From the NCBI GenBank assembly GCA_031291675.1, contig JARLIO010000094.1, positions 124,001 to 188,000 of the forward strand: a stretch of 64,000 nucleotides of DNA, read 5' to 3'. How positions within the stretch are numbered: the stretch's first letter is position 1; each line of letters starts with the position of its first letter. A program made the position numbers and the translations under genes. Below, piece by piece: positions 26,341 through 35,648 of the stretch. Under the pieces are notes generated by a model. The model was not told where the DNA came from, did no database searches, and saw only the letters and a program-made list of their open reading frames with translations. The DNA comes from Azospirillaceae bacterium. Its GTDB lineage: Bacteria; Pseudomonadota; Alphaproteobacteria; Azospirillales; Azospirillaceae.

Positions 26341-29253
26341 ATGACCGAGCTCATCACATTGATCCCCGACAGCGGCGTCCAGTTCTGGGACATCGATTTG
26401 GACATGGAACAGTTGCCCCGGGTTTCCCGGGCCTTCTGGGAGGAAAAGGTCGGCGACCGGCGCGAAGGCGGCAATACCACGGCGATCCTGCGCGAACTGG
26501 AAACCGACGAGGCAGGCACGGTCACCGTCAGGCGCACCGGCGCCCTGCCGGACCCGAACGAGTGCTACACCATCGGCCGCAACCAGGCGCTGGAAATGCA
26601 CCTCAACAAATGGGTGCCCCTGCCCTATTTCCTCGCCAGCGCGCCCGATCAGGCCGGGCGACGCAGCTTTGACCGCGGCCCGATCAACTGGGCACGCGGC
26701 CGTATTTGCGACCATCCGGCGCCTGGCCCCGGCGCCACCCACCGCCTGACCCTGGCGTTCGACACCAGGCTCGTCCCGCGTGCCGATGACCGTCCCTATG
26801 CCGCGCTTGCCCCGGAGAACAGCCGGTTGCAACGCGAGCTGGTCTTCGTCGCCGCGACCGATGACGTCGGCTGGTTCCTGGAGGAACCCTGGATCGGCGA
26901 GTGGCTGCGCGAAATGCTGATCGAATTGCGGACGGAGCAGCGACGCGGCCGCCCGCTGCGGCCCGGTGACCTGCCCAATGCCTGTGATCATTTTGCCCGA
27001 TACATGGTGCTTCTGGAACTGCTCGACGCCACCGAGGCCCTGCCGCGGGTCAAGTTGCTCGACGTGGTCTCGGAGAATCTCGGCTACCGGCCGGTCGCGG
27101 TCGATCTGGTGCTCGACATCGGCAACGCCCGGACTTGCGGCATCCTGATCGAGGAACATCCCGACGAGAACCAGAACCTGACCGACAGCTATCCGCTGGT
27201 GCTGCGCGACCTGTCGCGTCCCGAACTGGTCCATGTTCATCCCTTCGAGAGCCGGGTCGAATTCAGCCGTGCCAGTTTCGGCCGTGACGCCATCGCGCGC
27301 AAGGCGGGCCGGTCGGCCTCGTTCGTCTGGGCCAGCCCCGTCCGGGTTGGGCCCGAGGCGGTGCGCCTGGCCGGTGCCCGCGTCGGCAATGAGGGCGCCA
27401 CCGGCCTGTCCTCGCCCAAACGCTATCTCTGGGACGACCGGCCCAGCACCCAGGGCTGGCGTTTCAACAGCCGGGCCAGCGACGGCGTCACCACCGAACC
27501 CCCCGTCAATGGCAGCTTCATGGCGCTGGTGACCGAGGACGGACGGGTGCTGCGGCGCAACGGGCCTGGCCAACCGGCGATGCAGGCCCGCTTTTCCCGC
27601 AGTTCGCTGTTCACCTTTATGCTGGCCGAGATTCTGTTGCAGGCCCAGCATCAGATGAACGCGCCCGGCAACCGGCTGAAACGCCGCGACGCGGAAAAAC
27701 CGCGCCGGCTGCGCTCGATCCTGATCACCGTGCCGCCGGGGATGCCGGTGGCGGAACAGAAAATCCTGCGCGCCCGCGCCAATGCCGCGGTACAGCTCGC
27801 CTGGTCCATGCTCGGCTGGAGCGACCTGCCGACCCCGGTGATCAAGGCCGACCTCGACGAAGCGACGGCGACGCAGATCGTCTGGCTGCACAACGAAGTC
27901 ACCGAGCGTCTGCAGGGCGACGTCGCGACCTTCTTTGAGATGCTGGGCCGAAGCCGCCCCGAAATCAGCCCGCTGCCGAGCCTGCGCCTCGCCAGCATCG
28001 ATGTCGGCGGCGGCACCACCGACCTGATGGTGATCACCTATTCGGCCAAGGGTGAGGCCATCATGCCGCACCAGGACTTCCGCGAAAGCTTCAAGATCGC
28101 CGGCGACGATGTGCTGGAGCGCATCATCACGCGCATCCTGGTGCCTCAGCTTGAAACGGCGCTGAAGGCGGCCGGTGTCGCCGACGCCCGCGCCCTGCTG
28201 AACCGCACCCTGGGCCAGGATCAAGGCGGACAATCGGAACAGGAACGCCATCTGCGCCGCCTGTTCGTTTCGACGGTGCTGGAACCGATCGGGATCGCCC
28301 TGCTGGCCGCCTACGAGCGGATCGAAGGCCGGCAAACCGGCGAGGCGCTCCGCGCCACCGTGGGCCAGATCCTCGGCGTCGACCAGGTCGCGGTCGCCCG
28401 GGCCCTGGGCTATATCGAGGCCGCCGCCCGCGATGCCGGCGCCACCGGATTCGCGATGACCGATGTCGAGATCGTGGCCGATACCCGCCAGATCGAGCCC
28501 GTGGTCACGGCGGTGCTCGGCCCGATGCTGGCGGATTTATGCGAAGTGGTCTGGACCTATGATTGCGACGCCCTGCTGCTCTCGGGGCGGCCGTCGCGCT
28601 TGCGCGTGATCACCGATATCGTCCTGTCGAAATCGCCGGTGCCGCCGCACCGGGTGATCAGCATGAACCGTTATCGCGTCGGCGATAAATATCCGTTCCG
28701 CGATGCCGGCAACCGCATCGACGACCCCAAGACCACGGTCGTCGTGGGCGCGGCCCTGAGCGTGCTCGCCGAGGGCCGGTTGCGCAACTTCACACTGCGA
28801 ACCCGCGCGCTGACCCTGCGCTCGACCGCGCGGGTGATCGGGCGTGCCGACAACAACGGGCAGATCCGCAAGGTCAATGAATTGCTGGGCAATCTCGATC
28901 TCGACGGGCCGCCGGCTCCGGACGTCGTCTTCACCATGCCGTTCGAGACGACGACCCAGATCGCGTTCCGCCAATTGCCCCTGGAACGCTGGCCGGCGAC
29001 ACCGCTCTATGTCATGGAATTCGCCAATCCGGAAAATGCCCAACGCTTTGAGCTGCCGCTGAAAGTCACGGTCCGCCGCAAGGAGGCCGACAGCGAAAAC
29101 GAGGATCCGGCCTTGCGCGAAACCTTCCAGGTCGAGGAGGTCGAGGACGCCAGCGGCGATCGGCAACCCGAGCGGGTGGTGCGCCTGCGCTTGCAGACCA
29201 TCGACGATCAGGACGGCTATTGGCGGGATACCGGCCGCCTGCCGGTCAGCTGA
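26341..29253 (+). CDS. srfB: SrfB-family actin/Hsp70-fold ATPase
   Basis: The product of about 970 residues corresponds in length and motifs to the putative virulence factor SrfB. Two phosphate-binding motifs of the actin/Hsp70 fold are visible: LVLDIGNARTCGILIEEHPD near residue 260 and LASIDVGGGTTDLMVITYSA near residue 553. A possible adenosine motif is CDALLLSGRPSRLRVITDI. No membrane segment or signal peptide is present, so it is cytoplasmic. An ATG at 26326, five codons upstream in the same frame, is also possible. SrfB was named in Salmonella as part of an SsrB-regulated operon; its biochemical role is unresolved. It is followed directly by srfC. Confidence 0.88.
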   Translation: MTELITLIPDSGVQFWDIDLDMEQLPRVSRAFWEEKVGDRREGGNTTAILRELETDEAGTVTVRRTGALPDPNECYTIGRNQALEMHLNKWVPLPYFLASAPDQAGRRSFDRGPINWARGRICDHPAPGPGATHRLTLAFDTRLVPRADDRPYAALAPENSRLQRELVFVAATDDVGWFLEEPWIGEWLREMLIELRTEQRRGRPLRPGDLPNACDHFARYMVLLELLDATEALPRVKLLDVVSENLGYRPVAVDLVLDIGNARTCGILIEEHPDENQNLTDSYPLVLRDLSRPELVHVHPFESRVEFSRASFGRDAIARKAGRSASFVWASPVRVGPEAVRLAGARVGNEGATGLSSPKRYLWDDRPSTQGWRFNSRASDGVTTEPPVNGSFMALVTEDGRVLRRNGPGQPAMQARFSRSSLFTFMLAEILLQAQHQMNAPGNRLKRRDAEKPRRLRSILITVPPGMPVAEQKILRARANAAVQLAWSMLGWSDLPTPVIKADLDEATATQIVWLHNEVTERLQGDVATFFEMLGRSRPEISPLPSLRLASIDVGGGTTDLMVITYSAKGEAIMPHQDFRESFKIAGDDVLERIITRILVPQLETALKAAGVADARALLNRTLGQDQGGQSEQERHLRRLFVSTVLEPIGIALLAAYERIEGRQTGEALRATVGQILGVDQVAVARALGYIEAAARDAGATGFAMTDVEIVADTRQIEPVVTAVLGPMLADLCEVVWTYDCDALLLSGRPSRLRVITDIVLSKSPVPPHRVISMNRYRVGDKYPFRDAGNRIDDPKTTVVVGAALSVLAEGRLRNFTLRTRALTLRSTARVIGRADNNGQIRKVNELLGNLDLDGPPAPDVVFTMPFETTTQIAFRQLPLERWPATPLYVMEFANPENAQRFELPLKVTVRRKEADSENEDPALRETFQVEEVEDASGDRQPERVVRLRLQTIDDQDGYWRDTGRLPVS

Positions 29254-29279
29254 ACCGGTCACGGAGAAGGAGGTCCCCC

Positions 29280-31871
29280 ATGGCGCTCAACAATCCGGCC
29301 GTCGCGGCCCACGCGGCCACGCTTGCCGAAGTCGCGCGCGACGGCGCCCAATGGCTGGACAGTAACGCCGAGGCCCTGCGGCTGGACCGGGAAACGCTGG
29401 CGCAATCGTTTCGGCGCTTCGCGCGACGCGCCCGGCGGCTGCAACAGGCGGTCGATCGGCCGACCGCGGTTGCGGTCTTTGGTGCCTCGCAGGCTGGCAA
29501 ATCCTATCTGGTGTCGAGCCTCGCCGCGCCGCGCAACAAGCCGCTGGTCGCGGCCTGGGGCACCGAGCGGCTCGATTTCCTCAAGGATCTCAATCCCGAG
29601 GGCGGCAAGGAGTCGACCGGCCTGGTGTCGCGCTTCACGATGCGCCGCCCGGCGGCACCGGCCGGCGCGCCGGTGCCGCTGCTGCTGCTGACCCAGACCG
29701 ACGTGGTCAAGATTCTGGCCAATACCTTCCTGGAGGATTTCCAGCTCCCCGACATGCGCCCGCCCGCCGCCGCCGAGATCGATGCGCTGTTCAACCGGCT
29801 GGAGCCGGAAGCGCGTCCGACCCCGGTCGACCGGCTCACCATCGACGATATCGAGGAACTGCGCGAATATTTCGAGACCTATTTCCGTGGCAAGGAGCTG
29901 ATCCGCGCGCTGGGAGCCTCCTATTGGACCCGGGCGGCCCGGGTGATCCCGCGGCTTCCCGCCGATCGCCGCGCCGCGGCCTTTGCCCCGCTGTGGAACG
30001 GCACCGAAGCCTTCACCCGGGTGCTGGAACAGGCGACAACCGCGCTGAGTCGTCTGGGCTTTCCGGATTTCGCCTTTTGCGACACGACGGCGCTGCGCCG
30101 CGACGGCGGCAATCTGCTCGATGCCGCGACCGTTCTCCAACTCGGCATGGGCGCCTCGGGCGAGGTCAGGGTCAGCACGGCCAGCGGCGCCACCGCGATG
30201 CTGGACCGGACCATCCTGACGGCCCTGATCGCCGAGGTGACCGTGCCGGTCGAGGAAAAACCCTGGGATTTCTTCGATCACACCGACCTGCTCGACTTCC
30301 CCGGGGCGCGCAGCCGCAAGGATTATGACAGCGTCGACAAGGCGATCGCCGACAAGGATGGCCTGGGCGGATTGTTCCTGCGCGGCAAGGTGGCCTATCT
30401 GTTCCAGCGTTATAATGCCGAGCAGGAAATCTCGGCGATGCTGCTGTGCGTCGGCAACTCGGTGCAGGAAGTCTCCACCCTGCCCCGCATGGTCACCGGC
30501 TGGATCGACCAGACCCTCGGCGCCGGCGCGGTCCAGCGCGCGCGGCAACGCAACAGCCTGTTCCTGGTCTTGACCAAGTTCGACATGGAACTGGATGGCA
30601 AGCGCGGCGAGGATCCCGCCTCCGGCCAGCGTTGGACCAACCGTCTCACCGCCAGCCTGATCGAGCCCTTCGGGCAGTTCGACTGGGTGACCGCGTGGGC
30701 CCCGGGTCGCCCGTTCGACAACTGCTTCTGGCTGCGCAGCAAGGCGGTGCCTTGTCTTTCGGTCTATGACTATGCCGCCGACGGCACCGAGACGCCGGCG
30801 CCGCGCGGTGTCGATTTCCTGGCGGTCCGCCACGCGCCCTATCTCGAAAACGCCCTGGTCCGCACCCATTTCCGCGATCCCGAACAGGCTTGGCGCGCCG
30901 TGCTGACACCCAATGACGGCGGCGTCGCCTATCTGGCCGCAGCCTTGCGGCCGATTTGCGATCCCGTGCTGAAACAGGAGCAGATCACCGGACGCCTGAT
31001 CGAGCTGGGCCGCGACATCGACACGCAACTGCGCCCGAATTTCCATACCGGCGACCTCGCCGCAGAATTGGAACGGGCGCGCGCCGCCGCCAAGGCCCTG
31101 GCCGCCGCCCTGATCAACTGTGCCCGGGCGCAAATGTTCGGGCTTCTGCTCAACAGCTTGCAGGTGACCCAGGATCAGGTGACCTCGATCTATTGGCGGG
31201 CGCAGTCCGAGGCGGCGGAAGCCCCGCTGCAACTCGGGACCACCAGCGCCGCCTCGGCCTATTTCGACGAGTTGGCCGAAGTCCTGGGCCCCGCGACCGC
31301 GATCCCGGAGGTCGCAGCGCCGCGCGACCGCTTCGAGCAACTCGCCGATCTCGCGATCGGCGATTGGACGCAAACCACGCTGTCTTTCGCCGAGGACCCG
31401 CAGACCGAGCACATCTTCAAAATCCCGCGGGAACAGGCGGTCCTGCTGGCCGGCGAGATGGCCCGGGCCGCGCGCCGGCTCGATCTGCGCGGCACCATTG
31501 CGCGGACCCTGCATCAGCGTGCCAGCTATCAGCAGCGCAGCGCCGTCGCGGTCAACAAGCCGGTGATGATCATCGAGCAGGCGATCAACAATTTTGTGTT
31601 TCGCCTGGGCTATGACCGGCTGCCGGCCGAGAACCGTCCCCGGACCACCAGCGGTCGCAGCATCTTCGCGCCCCGGCCACCGGTGCGTGGCATGCCCGAA
31701 CTGGGCCCAAAGCCAACCGACTATGACCGGACGTTTCACGTCGACTGGATCACGGCGATCGCCAGGACGATCGAAGAAAACGTCCAGGACGTGGGTTCCG
31801 GCGCGATCGATATCGCGCAGAATGCGGCCCTGGGCGACATCCTGCAACGGCTGGCCGGAGCCATCGCATGA
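29280..31871 (+). CDS. srfC: SrfC-family GTPase
   Basis: The 863-residue product matches the SrfC putative virulence factor family. It has GTPase motifs: P-loop VAVFGASQAGKSYLVSSLAA near residue 65, G3 motif DLLDFPGARSRKDYD near residue 337 and G4 motif LVLTKFDMELDGKRG near residue 430. Long helical regions follow, as in dynamin-like or septin-like large GTPases. A GGAGGT Shine-Dalgarno is 5 bases before the ATG, the strongest in the operon. The protein is cytoplasmic and probably works with SrfB. The stop codon overlaps the next start (ATGA). The long open frame on the opposite strand is a compositional shadow. Confidence 0.88.
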   Translation: MALNNPAVAAHAATLAEVARDGAQWLDSNAEALRLDRETLAQSFRRFARRARRLQQAVDRPTAVAVFGASQAGKSYLVSSLAAPRNKPLVAAWGTERLDFLKDLNPEGGKESTGLVSRFTMRRPAAPAGAPVPLLLLTQTDVVKILANTFLEDFQLPDMRPPAAAEIDALFNRLEPEARPTPVDRLTIDDIEELREYFETYFRGKELIRALGASYWTRAARVIPRLPADRRAAAFAPLWNGTEAFTRVLEQATTALSRLGFPDFAFCDTTALRRDGGNLLDAATVLQLGMGASGEVRVSTASGATAMLDRTILTALIAEVTVPVEEKPWDFFDHTDLLDFPGARSRKDYDSVDKAIADKDGLGGLFLRGKVAYLFQRYNAEQEISAMLLCVGNSVQEVSTLPRMVTGWIDQTLGAGAVQRARQRNSLFLVLTKFDMELDGKRGEDPASGQRWTNRLTASLIEPFGQFDWVTAWAPGRPFDNCFWLRSKAVPCLSVYDYAADGTETPAPRGVDFLAVRHAPYLENALVRTHFRDPEQAWRAVLTPNDGGVAYLAAALRPICDPVLKQEQITGRLIELGRDIDTQLRPNFHTGDLAAELERARAAAKALAAALINCARAQMFGLLLNSLQVTQDQVTSIYWRAQSEAAEAPLQLGTTSAASAYFDELAEVLGPATAIPEVAAPRDRFEQLADLAIGDWTQTTLSFAEDPQTEHIFKIPREQAVLLAGEMARAARRLDLRGTIARTLHQRASYQQRSAVAVNKPVMIIEQAINNFVFRLGYDRLPAENRPRTTSGRSIFAPRPPVRGMPELGPKPTDYDRTFHVDWITAIARTIEENVQDVGSGAIDIAQNAALGDILQRLAGAIA

Positions 31872-32926
31872 GTGCCATCCTCGTCAGTGCCGATACCACC
31901 AGCCGCGCCGCCGGCTTTGCCTTGATCCGGATCACCGGCGCCGCGGCCTTTCAGGACGAACCGGGTTTTCAGATCCGCCGCTCGGCGGACTGGGCGGAAT
32001 CCGCCCTGGGTCCGAGCGGATGGCAGGTCGCTGATGCCACCCTGATCCCCGACAGCGTGATCGTCGACGGCGCAGACCTGGTGCTGCGCGTCGGCCCCGA
32101 CGTGTGCCTGCATGTCGAGGTCGGCGTCTACGGTGTCAGCCTGCCGGCCGCCGAGATCAACGCCACCGCCGTCTGGCCCGAGATCGATACGGTCGGCATC
32201 GACCCGACACGGCAGTCGCCGCCGCCATCACCGCCGCCACCGCCGCCGCCGCCCGACAGCCCGTCCACAGTCGCGCAAGGGGTCCAACCGATCCCCATCG
32301 CGGCCGACGAGTCGAAGCCCGCGCCATCGCGGCGCGGGATCTGGCTCGCCCTCGGCGCGGTCCTGCTTGTGGCAGCGGGTGGGCTCGCTCTGGCTTTGAC
32401 CCACCCCTGGTCGCCCGCACCCGTGACCGTCGCCGATCAGCAACCCAAGCCGCCGCCCGCCGTCCCGCCAACCGAACCGGAACAGCCGCCCGCGCCGTCA
32501 CCACCGTCGCCGACACCACCATCGCCACCGTCACCGTCACCGTCGCCACCACCGGTCGCGCTGGATACGATGTCGGTCAAAGACCTGATCACGCGCAACA
32601 ATCCCGGCGACATGACAGACCAGGCACAGCAGCGCCTGGCCAGCCACCCGCAGGAGGCGATGCTGCTGCTGGAAACGGCCGGGGATGACCGCAACCACGG
32701 TCCGGCCCTGGCCCTGCTGGCGCAGCTTTATGACCCCAACAAGCCCCGTCGCGGTGGCATCGGCGCCGACGCGCGCCAGGCGGCGAAATATTATCGCCAG
32801 GCCCAGGCGGCGGGACAGAGCGACGCCGTCGCCGCGGACCGGGAGGCGTTGCGTGCCTATCTCGACCAGCGGCGCCAGGCCGGTGATTTGACCGCCAAAC
32901 TCACCTTGCAGGATTTCTGGCCATGA
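31868..32926 (+). CDS. Membrane protein with proline-rich linkers and Sel1-type C-terminus
   Basis: The 352-residue product has an N-terminal domain of about 110 residues with beta alternation (LVSADTTSRAAGFALIRITG), a Pro-rich linker and one membrane helix (GIWLALGAVLLVAAGGLALA). A second, very Pro/Ser-rich linker precedes a C-terminal helical domain with a Sel1-like repeat (YDPNKPRRGGIGADARQAAK, then YYRQAQAAG). Topology mirrors the three membrane proteins at the front of the operon. The N-domain is different from theirs. It overlaps srfC and the next gene by four bases each. Confidence 0.7.
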   Translation: MSAILVSADTTSRAAGFALIRITGAAAFQDEPGFQIRRSADWAESALGPSGWQVADATLIPDSVIVDGADLVLRVGPDVCLHVEVGVYGVSLPAAEINATAVWPEIDTVGIDPTRQSPPPSPPPPPPPPDSPSTVAQGVQPIPIAADESKPAPSRRGIWLALGAVLLVAAGGLALALTHPWSPAPVTVADQQPKPPPAVPPTEPEQPPAPSPPSPTPPSPPSPSPSPPPVALDTMSVKDLITRNNPGDMTDQAQQRLASHPQEAMLLLETAGDDRNHGPALALLAQLYDPNKPRRGGIGADARQAAKYYRQAQAAGQSDAVAADREALRAYLDQRRQAGDLTAKLTLQDFWP

Positions 32927-34887
32927 TTTCACGCCGCGCCATGCTGCTCTCCGCCCTGCTGCTGCCGATCGGAACCGCAGCCGCCCAGGTGCCTGGGGTG
33001 CGCCCCGCCGGGGCGCCCGGCGGCCGAAAGCCGTTGTTGGTCGCGGGCAAGCACGAGCTGTATCAGCGGATCATCACCCGTCCCGGGGCGACGCTGACGC
33101 CCCAGCCCGGTGCCGCCGGCGCGCAGCCAACCCCGGGGTTTATGGTCTATTACGTTTATCAGCGCAACGACCAGTGGCTCGAGGTCGGCAGCGCCGCCGA
33201 CGGCAGAACCCAGGGATGGCTGCCGGCGACGCATGCCATCGACTGGAAACACACCCTGATTGGCGCTTTCACCAATCCGGCGGGACGACAGCCGGTGCTG
33301 TTCCTCGACAGCCATGCCAATGCCCAACGCCTGATCCTTGATGGCAACGCCGCCGCAACCGTCCAACGCCTGCGCCAGGACGTCGCGGCGGGTCGTCCGG
33401 GGTCGGTGGTCGCGATGGAACCCGCCAACTTTGTCGATATCGACAGCCCGGGCCACTTCTATCTGCTGCCGATCCTCAGTGCCGAACTGATCGAACGCGA
33501 GATCGGCGGTCCGGTGCGGTTGCTGGAGGTGGTTTCGGTTCCCTCCGTCGACCCGCCGCCCGCCATACCTGACAGGCTGAAGGACTTCAAAGCGTCGCTG
33601 GTGTTTCTGATCGATACGACGATGAGCATGCAGCCTTATATCGACGCAACACGGGAGGCGGTGACGGCCATCGTCCACCGGATCGGCGGCACCGCGCTCA
33701 AGGACAAGTTCCGCTTCGGCATTGTGGCTTATCGGGACAGCCTGCTCGATACGCCCGACCTGGAATACCCGATCAAGGTCTTCGCCACACCGGATTTCAC
33801 TGCGCCCCCCGATGCGGTGCTGCACGCCATGAATGACGTCCGCGAGGCGACCGCCTCGTCGATCGGCTTTGACGAGGATCCCATCGGCGGCGTGCAGGCG
33901 ACCCTGGACCAGATCGACTGGAGCATGGCGACCCCGAACGGCGGCCGTTATATCCTGCTGATCACCGATTCCGGCGCCCGGACCGCTGACAATCCGCACA
34001 GCGTCACGCATTTGAATATCCCTGAGATCCGGGTCGCTGCCGACGGCAAGAAGGTCCAGATCATGGCGGTGCATCTGCTGACGGCCGAAGGGGCACGGCG
34101 CCATGATCATGAGCGCGCCAGCCAGCAATATCGCGAGCTGACGCAAACCAACGCCGCCGGCTCCCTGTATTACGGCGTCGCCAACGGCGATCGACAGGCC
34201 TTCACCCGCACCGTGAGCGATCTGGTCAATGATCTTTTGATCCAGATCGCCGCCGCGACCGGCGTGCCCCCCGAAACCCTGCGACTGCCCCCGTCCAGCG
34301 CCGATACCCCGGAACAGGCGCGAATGCGCGATCAGATGCGCGTCGTCGGCGAAGCCATGCGCCTGGCCAATCTCGGACGCATCGAACAAACACAGGCGCC
34401 TGACGTCCAGCGTAGTTTCACCGCCGACCGCGATCTCGCCAACAGCGATGTCGCCGCGCTCAATGTCCGGGTTCTGCTGACGCGCAACCAGCTTGCTGAT
34501 CTGTACCAGGCCCTCAAGACGATCATGGAAGCCGGTAAAGCCGGTCGCACCGAACCGCAGAATTTCTTCACTCAGCTGCGCAGCACCTTCGCAAGTTTCA
34601 CAACCGATCCGCAACAGATCAGCCAGATCACCAGCGCCCATAACATCGGCGCGATGATTGCCGAATATCTTGATGATCTGCCCTATCGTTCACAAATTCT
34701 GACGGTGAGCGAAGAGGACTGGCTGGCGATGGGCTCGATCAGCCAGCGGGAAATCCTGAACAATATTGATGCAAAACTGCGACTTTATCAGGAATTCCAG
34801 GAGCATAGCGCGCTGTGGCACGACATCACGCACACCAATATTCCGGGTGAGGCGGTTTACCCTGTCCCCATTGAAGCGCTGCCGTGA
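32923..34887 (+). CDS. Exported von Willebrand factor A-domain protein
   Basis: The 654-residue product starts MISRRAMLLSALLLPIGTAA AQ, a signal peptide with Arg-Arg. A region resembling bacterial SH3 (YQRIITRPGATLTPQPG, WLEVGSAADGRTQGWLPA) is followed by a vWA domain. The metal site DxTxS is intact in LVFLIDTTMSMQPYIDATRE, and a matching segment is FRFGIVAYRDSLLDTPD. The last 200 residues are helical. It should act in the periplasm as a metal-dependent protein-binding module. It overlaps its neighbours by four bases on each side. The link of vWA with SrfBC recalls NTPase-vWA assemblies in other systems, as an inference. Confidence 0.82.
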   Translation: MISRRAMLLSALLLPIGTAAAQVPGVRPAGAPGGRKPLLVAGKHELYQRIITRPGATLTPQPGAAGAQPTPGFMVYYVYQRNDQWLEVGSAADGRTQGWLPATHAIDWKHTLIGAFTNPAGRQPVLFLDSHANAQRLILDGNAAATVQRLRQDVAAGRPGSVVAMEPANFVDIDSPGHFYLLPILSAELIEREIGGPVRLLEVVSVPSVDPPPAIPDRLKDFKASLVFLIDTTMSMQPYIDATREAVTAIVHRIGGTALKDKFRFGIVAYRDSLLDTPDLEYPIKVFATPDFTAPPDAVLHAMNDVREATASSIGFDEDPIGGVQATLDQIDWSMATPNGGRYILLITDSGARTADNPHSVTHLNIPEIRVAADGKKVQIMAVHLLTAEGARRHDHERASQQYRELTQTNAAGSLYYGVANGDRQAFTRTVSDLVNDLLIQIAAATGVPPETLRLPPSSADTPEQARMRDQMRVVGEAMRLANLGRIEQTQAPDVQRSFTADRDLANSDVAALNVRVLLTRNQLADLYQALKTIMEAGKAGRTEPQNFFTQLRSTFASFTTDPQQISQITSAHNIGAMIAEYLDDLPYRSQILTVSEEDWLAMGSISQREILNNIDAKLRLYQEFQEHSALWHDITHTNIPGEAVYPVPIEALP

Positions 34888-35648
34888 CCGAACCCGGTCC
34901 GGTGGTGCCGCTGCTGATGGCATCGCGGTTGCGTCGCAGCTTTTCCGCCGGCGCCAGCCGCTTCATCCTCGAGATTGAGGGCTTTACCCTGGTGGCCGGC
35001 AGCGGCGTCGCCGTGGTCGGCCCCTCCGGCTGCGGCAAGAGTTCGTTGCTGGCCGTGCTCTCCCTCGCCCTGGCCCCCGACGCCGCGACCGATCCCGCGC
35101 AGGCCCTGATGCTGGCCGGGCAGGATGTCCTGGCGCTGTGGCGCCGCCGCGACACCAATGCCCTGACCCGGTTGCGCGCCGATACTATCGGTTTCGTGCC
35201 ACAAACCGCGGCCCTGCTCCCGTTCCTTTCGCTGCATGACAACATCGTGCTGCCACAGCGCATCCTCGGTCGGCTCGACCCGGTGCGCGTCGCGGTCCTG
35301 GCGCAGGGACTGCGCATTGAGGACATCCTCGACCGCAAGCCCGCCCAGGTCTCGGTGGGGCAGCGGCAACGGGCGGCGGTCGCCCGCGCCCTGGCGCACC
35401 GGCCGCGACTGGTCCTGGCCGACGAACCCACGGCATCGGTTCATCCGGCGCAGGCCGAGGAAATCCTGCACCTGTTGGCCCAGGTCATCCGCGATACCGG
35501 TGCCGCGCTGGTGATCACAACCCACGACGCCGCCCGGGCGCGCGATGCCGGTTTCGCCATCGCCCCGTTCCAACCCGCCGCGGACGGCATCACCAGCGGT
35601 TTCACCTGGTACGATCAGCGCGCAACCACGGCGGCGGCCAGATCATGA
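34884..35648 (+). CDS. ABC transporter ATP-binding protein, LolD/MacB-like
   Basis: The 254-residue ATPase has Walker A in VVGPSGCGKSSLLAVLSLAL, a Q-loop in TIGFVPQTAALLPFLSLHDN, the signature region AQVSVGQRQRAAVARALAHR and Walker B in LVLADEPTASVHPAQ, with the switch His in LVITTHDAARARDAG. The signature reads SVGQ where LSGGQ is usual. It begins with a GTG that overlaps the previous stop codon (GTGA). The closest group by eye is the LolD/MacB type, which works on envelope substrates rather than import. It pairs with the next gene's permease. Confidence 0.85.
   Translation: MTEPGPVVPLLMASRLRRSFSAGASRFILEIEGFTLVAGSGVAVVGPSGCGKSSLLAVLSLALAPDAATDPAQALMLAGQDVLALWRRRDTNALTRLRADTIGFVPQTAALLPFLSLHDNIVLPQRILGRLDPVRVAVLAQGLRIEDILDRKPAQVSVGQRQRAAVARALAHRPRLVLADEPTASVHPAQAEEILHLLAQVIRDTGAALVITTHDAARARDAGFAIAPFQPAADGITSGFTWYDQRATTAAARS

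Noticed and set aside
26170-28335. 721-codon open frame antisense to srfB
   Set aside because: Same shadow composition; the plus-strand frame has clear ATPase motifs and operon context.
29259-31847. 862-codon open frame antisense to srfC
   Set aside because: It is rich in Gly/Arg/Gln/Asp/His with no domain or ribosome-binding site, as expected for the shadow frame of a high-GC gene whose third positions are G or C.
32929-34641. 570-codon open frame antisense to the vWA gene
   Set aside because: No motif, no start signal; the sense frame has a signal peptide and an intact MIDAS motif.
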